Shown one piece after another: positions 54,315-62,903 of a DNA stretch of 64,000 nt (its first letter is position 1; every line of letters starts with the position of its first letter). A program made the position numbers and the translations under genes. Location of the stretch: positions 1-64,000 of the forward strand of contig DJVK01000007.1 in assembly GCA_002441145.1 (NCBI GenBank), given 5' to 3'. The notes under the pieces are model-generated. The model had not been told where the DNA came from, ran no database searches, and saw only the letters and a list, made by a program, of their open reading frames with translations. Source of the DNA: Candidatus Saccharibacteria bacterium UBA6258 (GTDB taxonomy: Bacteria; Patescibacteriota; Saccharimonadia; Saccharimonadales; Saccharimonadaceae).

Positions 54315-54977
54315 TTAGTATGCACTTTGCAATAGTTCGGCAGGTACTTCTGGTTGCGGGATTTCTGTCGGTGCCGCTATAGCCATAACGACAAACTTTA
54401 GTGGTGTGTTTGCTGGGATGTCATCACCTTGGCCACTCTCGCCATACGCTTTGTCTGATGGAATCGTAATTTCACGAACACCACCGATGCGCATGCCCTT
54501 CATACCTTCTTTCCAGCCTTCAATCAAGCCAGCAGCATCAAGCCCAGTGCTGATAGGTAGTGGCGATTTAAGTTTATCGCCATCAATCGATTGGTCAAAA
54601 ACCTTGCCAAGTGGGTTCCAGCCGATGTAATAGGCAGCGAACTTTGTAGTCCCGGTAATCTCTACGCCGTCGCCAACCTTAAGATCCTCTGTCTTGATTT
54701 CTTTTACACCGTCACGATCGAACTCGGCAACCTGCGAGCTATATTCTTTGAAGGTATCATAATACTTCACAGATAATTCGACGCCTTGTGCATCGACTTT
54801 AGCCTGATACGCCCTATACTCTGCAGTGTATTTATTCATTGCATCCTGCTGGCGAGCAGCATCGTTAGCCGCATTATCAATATCGAGGCCCATTACTGCG
54901 AATGAACCGAGCGTACCGACAACCATGACTATCATTATCGTTAGGATACCCCAACGCTGAGCTTTTGTTGTTGCCAT
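54315..54977 (-). CDS. Membrane-anchored FKBP-type peptidyl-prolyl isomerase
   Basis: 220 aa. One N-terminal membrane helix (about 10-30) followed by a Gln/Ala-rich linker of about 70 residues and an FKBP domain (about 95-210): VGDGVEITGTTKFAAYYIGW, GLDAAGLIEGWKEGMKGMRIGGVREITIPSDKAYGE. Likely folds exported proteins at the cell surface. TATAAT, a short leader and GAGAGGG precede the ATG. Forms a unit with trxB. Confidence 0.9.
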   Translation of the reverse strand: MATTKAQRWGILTIMIVMVVGTLGSFAVMGLDIDNAANDAARQQDAMNKYTAEYRAYQAKVDAQGVELSVKYYDTFKEYSSQVAEFDRDGVKEIKTEDLKVGDGVEITGTTKFAAYYIGWNPLGKVFDQSIDGDKLKSPLPISTGLDAAGLIEGWKEGMKGMRIGGVREITIPSDKAYGESGQGDDIPANTPLKFVVMAIAAPTEIPQPEVPAELLQSAY

Positions 54978-55059
54978 ATTTCCCTCTCGTTAACTTCTAG
55001 ATTTATTATAACAAAAACGCAATAGATAACCTATATGTAAATGGTTTACACTGGGTGTA

Positions 55060-56259
55060 TTATTTGCTACGTTTTTGAGGCTTGATAGTAGGCGTAAAGT
55101 AATCGTGTTCATAAACTTTCGCGGCTCGCCAAGCGCCCAGTGATGTGCCTATCGGGAACACTTCTGAATAACCGACTAGGTCAGCAACCCGCCTAATCAA
55201 TCCGCCAGTCCAGCCGTATATACGAACCCATCGCCATTCCACGACCGCCCAGTTATGTCCGACTGGGATTGCCGATACCGGCAGCATCGCCTTGTACTTT
55301 TTTGGCGGCCTACCCTTGCTCAGCCGTGTCAAATTGTCGACAACGAGGTCGGCATTATGAATCGCGGTTTGGGCAAGTCCGGTATATGGAGTCGCGGCAT
55401 TGTCACCGATAACATACACATGATTATGTGCCCGAAGATAGTCGTCAACCAACACGCGACCGTTCGGCGCAAGCTTAAAGACATTCGGGTGTGCTGCGAA
55501 AAATGGATGATTCGTAACACCTGATGTCCAGATAACCGTGTGGCTTTCGATGGGTCGACCGCTAACAATAAGTTCGTGCGCATTGGCGCGCTCTACTCTT
55601 TTGTTGGTTTCAATAATAACTCCCAGGCGTTTTAGGCGTCGCGACACGACTTTACTAGTTAGCTGCGATGAACGTGGCAAAATACGCGGCGCAGCTTCGA
55701 TTAAGTGGATACGCACCTTATGGTTCTTGACACCGTAATACTTACAAAGTCGGTTAACGTACGTGCCGAGCGCCGCCGACAGTTCGATGCCCGTCGGTCC
55801 CGCGCCCACGACGACATAGTTTTTGTCCAGCGTATGCTTTTCGGCAATGTCAACGAAAAGTCGTTGCTTGAGTTTACGGATTTCTTCTTCGGATTTAATA
55901 CCGTATGTGTATGTTTCGAGGCCAGGAATATCAAAGTATGTCGTTACGACGCCAATTGCAAAGATAACGGTCTCATAATAATATGCGATCCCAGACGCAC
56001 CGCGTAAGGTCTTTTTATGCGCATCGATATGATATATCGTATCAATATAAACATGCACGTTTTGTTTGTCTGCAAATATCTCGCCTAGCGAAACCCAGGA
56101 TTCTAGGTGACTATGCCCCGTTGCAGAGCTGTAGAGCGTCGGGTAATATTGAAAGTCCGGTTTATCGGTAATGATTGTAATCTGATTGCTCGGGTCTTTG
56201 GCAAGTTCTATCGCTGCGCGTACGCCGCCGAATCCGCCACCTACAATTGTAATTTGCAT
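55060..56259 (-). CDS. Type II NADH:quinone oxidoreductase-like flavoprotein (NDH-2)
   Basis: 399 aa. FAD loop ITIVGGGFGGVRAAIELA at the start, NAD loop YVVVGAGPTGIELSAALGTYV (about 153), the quinone/FAD region VIGDNAATPYTGLAQTAIHNA, and a C-terminal basic amphipathic tail for membrane binding. Transfers electrons from NADH to quinone without pumping protons. It is divergent from the cytochrome bd gene 76 bp away, so the two form a minimal NADH oxidase chain. No quinone synthesis genes are seen here. Confidence 0.9.
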   Translation of the reverse strand: MQITIVGGGFGGVRAAIELAKDPSNQITIITDKPDFQYYPTLYSSATGHSHLESWVSLGEIFADKQNVHVYIDTIYHIDAHKKTLRGASGIAYYYETVIFAIGVVTTYFDIPGLETYTYGIKSEEEIRKLKQRLFVDIAEKHTLDKNYVVVGAGPTGIELSAALGTYVNRLCKYYGVKNHKVRIHLIEAAPRILPRSSQLTSKVVSRRLKRLGVIIETNKRVERANAHELIVSGRPIESHTVIWTSGVTNHPFFAAHPNVFKLAPNGRVLVDDYLRAHNHVYVIGDNAATPYTGLAQTAIHNADLVVDNLTRLSKGRPPKKYKAMLPVSAIPVGHNWAVVEWRWVRIYGWTGGLIRRVADLVGYSEVFPIGTSLGAWRAAKVYEHDYFTPTIKPQKRSK

Positions 56260-56297
56260 GTCATATTTCTGTTATTAATAATTTGTTGTTCTAGCTG

Positions 56298-56330
56298 TAT
56301 AATAGCAGACATTAGCATAAGCATAAAGGA
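56298..56330 (+). promoter_or_regulatory. Promoter and RBS of cydA
   Basis: TATAAT (56298-56303) with a leader of about 25 nt and AAAGGA (56325-56330) 5 nt before the ATG. Unlike many first genes here, cydA has a leader and a Shine-Dalgarno. Confidence 0.7.
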
Positions 56331-56335
56331 AAAAC

Positions 56336-57598
56336 ATGGAAGAAGTTAACATAGGACGAGTGCTCGTCGGGGACTCGCTCGGATTTCATATAATATTCGT
56401 TGGCCTTTCGATTGGTTTACCGTTTTTAATAAGCATATTCGAGTGGTATGCCTGGCGCAAAAACGACGATAACGTCCGTGGCCTCATACGCTTGCTTGCA
56501 CGCTGGGCTGCTGTATTTGTTATTACTGGCGTGATGAGCGGCACCATTATCGCTCTGCAGTTCTCAACGTTGTGGGCTCCTTTCATGGATGCGGCACGAC
56601 CGCACGTAGGTAAATTCTTCCAGCTCGAAAGCTACATGTTCCTCATCGAAGCCGTATTCCTAGCATGGTACTTCGCAACCATGAAGCAAGTAGGCACTAA
56701 AAAACACTTTTGGATTAGCATCCCTATTAATATCGGAGCCATCGGATCGGCGTTCTTTATTACGATGGTGAATGCTTGGATGAATAATCCAACAGGCATT
56801 TGGACATCAACGACGACGAATGAAATTCTCCACTCGGTAACCGCGTACTTTTTCGCAACAACACTTATCGTGCTAGGCTACCTCGCGTGGCGAAGCTTAC
56901 ATAAGCAAACCAATAAGTCTCAGGCGTTCGTACAATGGTCAATGAACCGAATTGCAATCATTGCAGCAATCCTAATGGGACTGCTAGGGATTCTCGGTCA
57001 CCAATCAGCGGTGAATATCGCGCAGACACAACCCAGCAAACTTGCCGCAATCGAACTGCTCGACACAACTCAGACTAATGCACCTATGCGCATCGGCGGC
57101 GCAATGAATGACGACGGTAAAGCTGAAGGCGGCATCGTCATCCCTGGCCTGTTAAGCCTCCTTGCCGGTAACTCTTTCGATACGAAGGTAGTTGGCCTAG
57201 CGGATTATCCTCGCGATCGCTGGCCGCTCTTAGTCGTCCATCTACTCTTTGACATTAAGATGGCTCTCGTTGGACTTGCTTCCGGCTTGATTGCAGGTAC
57301 ATTGTTCTTCTACTGGCGCACGCGCAAACAACCGCGTTGGTTCGCGATAATTCTTGCGGCATTCGGTAGTATCGGCATCGTAATGGTAGAGTTGGGCTGG
57401 ATGTTAACTGAACTCGGTCGCCAACCATGGGCGATAAACGGCAAACTGCTGACTGTCGACGCATTTACCAAGGGAGTGAATATGATGCAAACAGGAATTA
57501 TCTTCCCTACGCTTTTCGTCGTACTATTTATCGCGACAACATTTGCGTTAAACTATACAACCCGCCAATGGCGTAAAACGGAGAAATTGTCATGGTAG
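56336..57598 (+). CDS. cydA: Cytochrome bd oxidase subunit I
   Basis: 420 aa, the short-Q-loop type. Heme ligands expected in the family are present: H18 in GFHIIFVGLSIG, His in ILHSVTAYFF, and Met in FDIKMALVGL. Conserved QPSKLAAIE of the Q-loop, LES and IEAVF (the proton-channel Glu pair), and GWMLTELGRQPW complete the signature. About nine membrane helices. Reduces O2 with quinol; low-energy-yield, high-affinity oxidase. Overlaps the next gene by 7 bp. With NDH-2 upstream it can remove NADH electrons and oxygen. Confidence 0.96.
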   Translation: MEEVNIGRVLVGDSLGFHIIFVGLSIGLPFLISIFEWYAWRKNDDNVRGLIRLLARWAAVFVITGVMSGTIIALQFSTLWAPFMDAARPHVGKFFQLESYMFLIEAVFLAWYFATMKQVGTKKHFWISIPINIGAIGSAFFITMVNAWMNNPTGIWTSTTTNEILHSVTAYFFATTLIVLGYLAWRSLHKQTNKSQAFVQWSMNRIAIIAAILMGLLGILGHQSAVNIAQTQPSKLAAIELLDTTQTNAPMRIGGAMNDDGKAEGGIVIPGLLSLLAGNSFDTKVVGLADYPRDRWPLLVVHLLFDIKMALVGLASGLIAGTLFFYWRTRKQPRWFAIILAAFGSIGIVMVELGWMLTELGRQPWAINGKLLTVDAFTKGVNMMQTGIIFPTLFVVLFIATTFALNYTTRQWRKTEKLSW

Positions 57599-58119
57599 AA
57601 GCACTCTACGCTCTCATTATCGGACCGATTATTATCTACCTTGTATTTTCAGTTATCGAAATCTGGACCGCCTACACGCTTGGATTCAAGCGTCGCCCAT
57701 CGCGTGCACTCGTCTTCATTCAAGCGTCGACTGAACTGACCAATACGATACTGGTCTTTGCCTATGCTCAGTTTATGGTGACCTTCGCAGCGCTGCTCGT
57801 AGATATTGGAGCGCAACTATATACACCAGTCGCATTACTTATGGCCTCGCTCCTTATTCGTGGATCAATTTACCTCTTCTTGTTTTACCTCGCTAAGCCG
57901 CCGCGATGGGTTTACGCTAGCTTAATTGCCAGCTATCTCGCCGGTGTCGTTGCACTTGTATGGGGACTACTGATTGTTGTACCGGCCATTATATCGAGTA
58001 ACTTTACACCATACACACAAGATATTCCACTTCTCCTACTCGTGGGTGTTCCGGCATTAGCGCTCTTCTTGATTCCACTATTCATCGTATATCGAAACGC
58101 ACTTAAAGAATTAGCGTAG
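57592..58119 (+). CDS. Short membrane protein in the position of CydB
   Basis: 175 aa with about five membrane helices (about 6-28, 45-68, 77-102, 107-134, 145-168). It overlaps cydA by 7 bp, exactly where cydB lies in other bacteria, so it is probably the partner subunit. Canonical CydB is about 330-380 aa with eight or nine helices; this protein is half that and I see no clear CydB signature. It could be a strongly reduced CydB, a replacement subunit, or an accessory like CydX/CydH that has grown. Confidence 0.6.
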   Translation: MVEALYALIIGPIIIYLVFSVIEIWTAYTLGFKRRPSRALVFIQASTELTNTILVFAYAQFMVTFAALLVDIGAQLYTPVALLMASLLIRGSIYLFLFYLAKPPRWVYASLIASYLAGVVALVWGLLIVVPAIISSNFTPYTQDIPLLLLVGVPALALFLIPLFIVYRNALKELA

Positions 58120-58136
58120 TCAAAACTAGCAAATAA

Positions 58137-59918
58137 TTACGTTGTGATTTCGAATTTCTGAAGGCTCTTTTTCGCAGCTTCTGTGGAGCCCATTTGAAGT
58201 TCTAGTAATTGCGCGTAAATACCATCGGTCTTACTGAGTTCTGCCGGGGTACCTACCTCGTCAATGCGACCGTTACGTATCGTTACGATGCGGTCTACGT
58301 GCGCAATGGTGCTTAATCGGTGAGCAATAATTAATGTAGTGCGGCCCTTCATTAAACGATTAAGCGCTTCTTGAACTAATTTTTCAGCACGGCTATCCAG
58401 ACTGCTCGTCGCCTCGTCCAGTATCAATATCGGCGCATCTTTCAATATAGCGCGCGCTATTGCGATGCGCTGTTTTTGTCCGCCGCTTAGCTTAAGCCCA
58501 CGCTCACCAATTTGCGTGTCGAAACCTTTATCGAGCTTACCGACAAATTCAAATGCATTCGCGGCTTTTGCCGCCGCCTCTACTTGCCTGTCGCTAGCTT
58601 TAGGGTTCGCGTAGGCGATATTTTCGCGAATCGTACCACTAAACAACGCCGGTTCCTGGAACACGACACCAATATTCTGGCGTAGACTGGTTTGAGTAAC
58701 AGTATGAATTGGCGTTCCATCAATCTTGATTTCTCCTGCACTGACATCATACAACCGTAGTAATAAACTCGTAAGCGTCGTTTTGCCTTCGCCGCTCTCA
58801 CCTACCAAGGCTACCTTTTCACCAGGCTTGACTGTAAATGCGATATCATGCAACACCTCTTTCTCGTGTCCATAACCAAATGATACACCGCCATAGACGA
58901 CTTCGCCCTTGGCAACCTTCAGTTTTTGAGCACCACGAGCGTCTGCGATGTCTGGCTCGGTCTCCATGACACTAAAGTAATCTCTACTGCCCGCGATTGC
59001 TTTTTGCGTGTTATCGACGATGAAACTCATGTTGAAGATTGGGAACCGCACCATGTTCACGAGCTGGATAAGCAGCACCATCTCACCGATTGTAAACTCG
59101 CCATTAGCGGTATATACGAATAGGTATGCAAAAACTCCGAAGAAGACGACGTTCAACACGAGCCGACGAATGACATCCATCTTATGCCAATAGTTTGATT
59201 GCTCTTTCGTTAATACGACAGTCTTTTGATAGCGTTTTGCAAAATGCCGAAACTCAACATGCTCTTGGATGAAACTTTTTACTACGCGAATTTGCGAAAC
59301 AACTTCGTTAAACCGCCCGCTTGCAATATCATGCTGTAAATTTTTGCGATCCTGCAACTTTTGCCATCGCTTGCTCGTTTTTGCCGTTAGCCACATGAAA
59401 ATCGGGTAAAGAATGAATAGCAGAAGGGCGAGTTCCCAGCTGTAAATCGCAACGATGACTAATGTTAGGATCATCGTCAGGAACATCTGGAAGAAATTAT
59501 TCGCAAAAATGTTCAGAAACTGCGTGACTTCGGTTATCGTTCGGTTCAGTCTATTTATTATCGTCCCTGTCAGTTCATTGTCGTAGTAGCCCTGTGGCAA
59601 ACGCAACAAGTGGTAATAGTACCGTTCGCTCAAGTGTGCGCGTAACTTGATACTCATGATGTCGCCTAGGTAGCCTCCATAATTTGTCACAAAGGTGTTA
59701 GCGACATCTACGCCGAATAATGCTACGGCAAGCCAAAGAGCGCCAGAAACGTCAGCGTTCCCCGTCTGAATGGACCCCACTATTAAATCGGTAGCCAATT
59801 TTATAATGAAAGGTGCCGCCAGCGCAGTCAAGCTCATCAGTATCGACATTACAACGATACCTACATAATAAGGCCAGAGGTCTCGTGCGTAACGTAAAAT
59901 TTTAATCAGGTCGTTCAT
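58137..59918 (-). CDS. ABC exporter (MsbA/MDR-like half-transporter)
   Basis: 593 aa with six membrane helices (about 17-300) and an ATPase domain: Walker A GESGEGKTT, signature LSGGQKQRIAIARA, Walker B ILILDEATSSLD, and H-loop AHRLST. Acts as a homodimer exporting lipids, drugs or peptides. Convergent with cydAB, it might replace CydDC, which is needed to assemble cytochrome bd elsewhere, but there is only one such gene, no CydC/D-specific motif, and the substrate is unknown. TATAAT (59927-59932 minus strand) ends 8 nt before the ATG: leaderless. Confidence 0.9.
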   Translation of the reverse strand: MNDLIKILRYARDLWPYYVGIVVMSILMSLTALAAPFIIKLATDLIVGSIQTGNADVSGALWLAVALFGVDVANTFVTNYGGYLGDIMSIKLRAHLSERYYYHLLRLPQGYYDNELTGTIINRLNRTITEVTQFLNIFANNFFQMFLTMILTLVIVAIYSWELALLLFILYPIFMWLTAKTSKRWQKLQDRKNLQHDIASGRFNEVVSQIRVVKSFIQEHVEFRHFAKRYQKTVVLTKEQSNYWHKMDVIRRLVLNVVFFGVFAYLFVYTANGEFTIGEMVLLIQLVNMVRFPIFNMSFIVDNTQKAIAGSRDYFSVMETEPDIADARGAQKLKVAKGEVVYGGVSFGYGHEKEVLHDIAFTVKPGEKVALVGESGEGKTTLTSLLLRLYDVSAGEIKIDGTPIHTVTQTSLRQNIGVVFQEPALFSGTIRENIAYANPKASDRQVEAAAKAANAFEFVGKLDKGFDTQIGERGLKLSGGQKQRIAIARAILKDAPILILDEATSSLDSRAEKLVQEALNRLMKGRTTLIIAHRLSTIAHVDRIVTIRNGRIDEVGTPAELSKTDGIYAQLLELQMGSTEAAKKSLQKFEITT

Positions 59919-59926
59919 ATATGTCT

Positions 59927-59932
59927 ATTATA
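59927..59932 (-). promoter_or_regulatory. -10 box of the ABC exporter gene
   Basis: Minus-strand TATAAT ending 8 nt before the ATG at 59918, no Shine-Dalgarno. Confidence 0.55.
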
Positions 59933-59961
59933 CGGGGCACAAGAGATAAACGAGCGACATT

Positions 59962-60192
59962 TTAGGACTTTCTAATCCAGTTTCCGTTCTCGCCTTTATG
60001 ATACATATGCTTTACTGCACTCCACGCTACTTTATGCGCGGTTTCTTCGCGCGACGCATCACCTTCGCGATCGTCCTCATCTTCATACTCCTCCCAGGCG
60101 TGATTAAACGCTTCTTTGTATATATCTTGAGCATGATCCGGTAAAACGTTTCGGACAGAATCTGGTAAGTCGGTTACTGATGAATATGGCAT
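59962..60192 (-). CDS. ChaB-family protein
   Basis: 76 aa. PYSSVTDLPDSVRNVLPDHAQDIYKEAFNHAWEEY and the ending VAWSAVKHMYHKGENGNWIRK match ChaB, a small acidic protein of unclear function (regulator of the ChaA cation antiporter in E. coli). No chaA is nearby. The ATG has AAGGAGG and lies 11 bp after the SDR gene, so the two are one unit; in other bacteria this pair appears among general stress genes. Confidence 0.88.
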   Translation of the reverse strand: MPYSSVTDLPDSVRNVLPDHAQDIYKEAFNHAWEEYEDEDDREGDASREETAHKVAWSAVKHMYHKGENGNWIRKS

Positions 60193-60202
60193 GTTATCCT
60201 CC

Positions 60203-61096
60203 TTATGATATAGGCGAGCCGCCTGTTACTCCGATTATTTCACCTGTGATATAACTTGATTCTTGGCTTGCTAGGAATATATAGACACCTGCTAGCTCTG
60301 CTGGTTGACCGGCGCGACCCAGTGGTGTATCTTTACCGAAATTAGGCAGATCTTTAGGCTGTTGACCATGAGATGGTTGCAACGGAGTCCAAATCGGACC
60401 GGGCGCAACCGCATTGACCCGAATGCCCTTACTCACCAACTGGGCTGCGAGACCCTTGGTAAAGTTTGCTATTGCGGCCTTCGTCGCAGCATAGTCTAAT
60501 TTGTCAGGTGATGGTTGATACGCTTGAATAGATGTCGTATTTATAATCGTGCCTCCCTTTGGAATGTATTTAAGAGCTCGTTTACTGACCCAGAACATCG
60601 CAAATACATTTACTCTAAAGGTTGCCTCTAGTTGGTGAGTATCCAGTGTATTGATATCTTCTACCGAAATTTGCTTTGCTGCATTGTTTATGACGATATC
60701 TAGACCACCGAGTTGCGACGCCGCTTCATCAACTAAATACTTACAAAATGTCTCGTCTGTAAGATCGCCGGGAATTGCTACAGCCTTACGACCTGCTTCC
60801 CTAATTATTTTTATTGTTTCGTCGGCATCTGTCTGCTCACTCGGTAAGTAGTTTATTGCGATATCTGCACCCTCTCGTGCAAAAGCGATGGCAACTGCTC
60901 GCCCAATACCCGAATCACCACCAGTGATTAATACCTTACGGCTTTTCATACGGCCTAACCCCTGATAGGTATCTTCGCCATGATCGGCTTGTGGAATTAA
61001 TTTCGAATCTAAGCCTGGTTCTGGTTGAGATTGTTCGGGGATGTCCAAATCTGGATATTGCGTAGTGGGATCTTGTTTTTCATATTGATTTGCCAT
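60203..61096 (-). CDS. Short-chain dehydrogenase (general stress protein type)
   Basis: 297 aa SDR oxidoreductase. An N-terminal extension of about 50 residues (DPTTQYPDLDIPEQSQPEPG) as in B. subtilis YdaD/YhxC, nucleotide loop ITGGDSGIGRAVAIAFAREG, NNAA motif, catalytic Ser in TTSIQAYQ and Tyr-x3-Lys in YAATKAA. Probably NADP-dependent, substrate unknown, induced by osmotic or general stress in relatives. Confidence 0.92.
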   Translation of the reverse strand: MANQYEKQDPTTQYPDLDIPEQSQPEPGLDSKLIPQADHGEDTYQGLGRMKSRKVLITGGDSGIGRAVAIAFAREGADIAINYLPSEQTDADETIKIIREAGRKAVAIPGDLTDETFCKYLVDEAASQLGGLDIVINNAAKQISVEDINTLDTHQLEATFRVNVFAMFWVSKRALKYIPKGGTIINTTSIQAYQPSPDKLDYAATKAAIANFTKGLAAQLVSKGIRVNAVAPGPIWTPLQPSHGQQPKDLPNFGKDTPLGRAGQPAELAGVYIFLASQESSYITGEIIGVTGGSPIS

Positions 61097-61162
61097 CTCG
61101 CACCTCCATAGTTACCTATCTAGCGTATCGCCGATTACAAGCACAAACTATGAAAAACTTCA

Positions 61163-61735
61163 CTATTGCTTTGAGACGAATGGGTTGTTTCGCAAATAAA
61201 ACCGCCACGGTATGTCAATCGCTTTCGTTATCCCTACGCGATTTGTCGTGACGATATCAGATTCATCGACTCTATCGCCAGTGACTAGACGCAGTTCACC
61301 AGCGCGTAAGTCGTGCCCGCTGAGATTCATATCGATACCGAGTGCTTGACACAACTTCGCTGGCCCGTTGGTTAGGTCTGGGCCAGACCTGCCGTAACGT
61401 CGAGCGACGAGCGGAGCGACATCACCTAGCGGCTCAACAGCGCGAATCAGAACACCGGCACCATAACCTACCGCACCCGCCACGACATTACAACAATAAT
61501 GCATGCCATAGGTAAAATACACGTATAGTCGACCATTTTCTCCGAACATCACTTCAGTACGCGCCGTCTCGCCCTTATAACTATGGCTTGCAGCGTCATC
61601 CTGACGATATGCCTCGGTTTCAACAATCCGCACCCTGACAGCAACGCCATCAATTTTGCGGATTAGATAGCATCCCAATAATTTACGAGCTACGGTCGGT
61701 GCATCCTGGTCTAAAAAATCTGGCCATTCGTGCAT
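61163..61735 (-). CDS. 3-methyladenine DNA glycosylase (AAG/MPG family)
   Basis: 190 aa. ARKLLGCYLIRKIDG, ETEAYRQDDAASHSYKGETARTEVMFG with the catalytic Glu, YVYFTYGMHYCCNVV, LIRAVEP, GPAKLCQALGID, and the C-terminal RVGITKA are the AAG signature. It removes alkylated purines from DNA in base-excision repair. Seven base pairs after the cupin gene, same strand. Confidence 0.95.
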   Translation of the reverse strand: MHEWPDFLDQDAPTVARKLLGCYLIRKIDGVAVRVRIVETEAYRQDDAASHSYKGETARTEVMFGENGRLYVYFTYGMHYCCNVVAGAVGYGAGVLIRAVEPLGDVAPLVARRYGRSGPDLTNGPAKLCQALGIDMNLSGHDLRAGELRLVTGDRVDESDIVTTNRVGITKAIDIPWRFYLRNNPFVSKQ

Positions 61736-61742
61736 ATATATT

Positions 61743-62138
61743 TTATTCTGAGGTCACTCCGTCAAACTGCTCGTCACTAGCACTTGCCGCTGCCTTGGTA
61801 GCAAATTCAATACCATCCTTATGATGGGGGGTCGCATAGATTGTATACATTTTGAGGTTTTCAGTAGACGAGGTATTCATGACGTTGTGACGACATCCCG
61901 CTGGTACGATAACGCCGCTACCTGTCGTTACCTCGTACTCGTGGCTATCTAAGATAACCTTACCGTTACCTTTTTCAAATCTAAAGAATTGATCATTGCC
62001 GTGCATTTCCATGCCGATATTCTCTCCGGGCGCTAAGCTCATAACTACTAACTGCATGTACCGACCTGTGTAAATCACATGCCTAAAATTTTCATTAACC
62101 AACGCCTGCTGTTCGATATTTCTATTAAACCCGTTCAT
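61743..62138 (-). CDS. Cupin-domain protein
   Basis: 131 aa single cupin. MEMHGNDQFFRFEKGNGKVIL and GSGVIVPAGCRHNVMNT carry the two histidine motifs (one His of motif 1 is followed by N-D-Q), consistent with a metal-binding beta-barrel. The end is Ala/Ser-rich. Function unknown; may be an isomerase, dioxygenase or stress protein. Confidence 0.85.
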   Translation of the reverse strand: MNGFNRNIEQQALVNENFRHVIYTGRYMQLVVMSLAPGENIGMEMHGNDQFFRFEKGNGKVILDSHEYEVTTGSGVIVPAGCRHNVMNTSSTENLKMYTIYATPHHKDGIEFATKAAASASDEQFDGVTSE

Positions 62139-62227
62139 GATCGCTCCTTTTCACCTTACTGTATTAAGCTTACGTCGCCACTGACTGTAATATCTATTAC
62201 TTTTTTCACACAAATCATATTATTAAA

Positions 62228-62256
62228 TTGACTAAAGTCAAACTATTTGATGTAAT
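62228..62256 (+). promoter_or_regulatory. Promoter with a palindrome, upstream of the 108-aa gene
   Basis: TTGACT (62228-62233), 17 bp, TGTAAT (62251-62256). The -35 is the left half of TTGACT-AA-AGTCAA (62228-62241), an inverted repeat that may be an operator. Confidence 0.55.
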
Positions 62257-62282
62257 AGGCATGGCACTACTAGTGAAAGGAT

Positions 62283-62609
62283 GTGACAGGTTACATGCGG
62301 TACCGCAACGACCATCACACGAGCAGTCTCCGTAAGGTCGGAGTAGCGAAGCGCATCGTGGAGCGATTGGTCGCGCTCAAGGACGTCCGTTCATCCAGTG
62401 ACATCGCCGAACTTCGGCTCTTCGTTCACCGCAGCGAAGCCGGGCCGAGCTTTGGGGAAATCACCGCGTTCTGGACGTCCAAAGAGAAAGGCACGCCTTC
62501 GGGCAGCCGGAACTTCGGTTGGAGCAGCACCATGGCCTTCGGCTACAGTGAACCACCTCTTACCGAACGGCAACTCGCAGTTATTAACGAGTTGGCAGGA
62601 CTGTCGTAG
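62283..62609 (+). CDS. Small GC-rich hypothetical protein
   Basis: Up to 108 aa. Start either GTG at 62283, with GAAAGGA close by, or ATG at 62295. The sequence is basic and mixed, with VAKRIVERLVALKD, FWTSKEKGTPSGSRNFGWS and a C-terminal helix PPLTERQLAVINELAGL. No family recognised. Codons are richer in G/C at third positions than in the neighbours, which suggests recent origin elsewhere. First of three such small genes in the right-hand islet. Confidence 0.6.
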   Translation: MTGYMRYRNDHHTSSLRKVGVAKRIVERLVALKDVRSSSDIAELRLFVHRSEAGPSFGEITAFWTSKEKGTPSGSRNFGWSSTMAFGYSEPPLTERQLAVINELAGLS

Positions 62610-62645
62610 AACTTACGGCACATCGCCCGCTTTCCAGATGCAAGC

Positions 62646-62653
62646 GAAGGAGG
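62646..62653 (+). promoter_or_regulatory. Strong Shine-Dalgarno of the 57-aa gene
   Basis: GAAGGAGG with a 6-nt spacer to ATG at 62660. It decides the start of a gene too short to stand out by length. Confidence 0.8.
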
Positions 62654-62659
62654 CATGTT

Positions 62660-62833
62660 ATGAGCACGCGCACTAAGAAGATCCTCGGGCTGCTACTAGC
62701 TATCGCACTGGTTATCGCGATCGTTGTCGCCCCGACGAAGATGGGGGATATCGTCGTCGGATTGTGGGATCTGATTTACCGGGCTGCCGAGTCATTCGTG
62801 CAGTTCGTCAAGACAATCCTCAATCGAACCTGA
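62660..62833 (+). CDS. 57-aa membrane protein, GC-rich
   Basis: 57 aa: basic N-terminus (MSTRTKKIL), one membrane helix GLLLAIALVIAIVVAP (about 10-25), then an amphipathic helix WDLIYRAAESFVQFVKTIL. Perfect Shine-Dalgarno. Third-position G/C is high (ATC, CTC, GTC codons dominate). It follows the 108-aa gene by 50 bp, and a GC-rich hairpin ends the unit. Small membrane proteins like this may be toxins, holin-like or envelope peptides; nothing decides. Confidence 0.7.
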   Translation: MSTRTKKILGLLLAIALVIAIVVAPTKMGDIVVGLWDLIYRAAESFVQFVKTILNRT

Positions 62834-62848
62834 CAGTGTGCCGAAAAA

Positions 62849-62878
62849 GCCCCGTACGCGATTCGTTGCGTACGGGGC
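62849..62878 (+). terminator. GC-rich terminator hairpin without U-tract
   Basis: GCCCCGTACGC (62849-62859) pairs perfectly with GCGTACGGGGC (62868-62878), loop of 8 nt; followed by CTCGTC, not T residues. This I-shaped type is common in Actinobacteria, and unlike the U-tract terminators of the rest of the window. Confidence 0.75.
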
Positions 62879-62903
62879 CTCGTCATGTCTTTTGATACTA
62901 ACT

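Noticed and set aside
55254..56349. Plus-strand frames opposite NDH-2
   Set aside because: They are antisense to a conserved enzyme, with no family sequence or ribosome site.
62391..62676. Other-frame open frames over the 108-aa gene
   Set aside because: High GC content opens alternative frames here. The 62283 frame has a promoter and the better start, though certainty is moderate.
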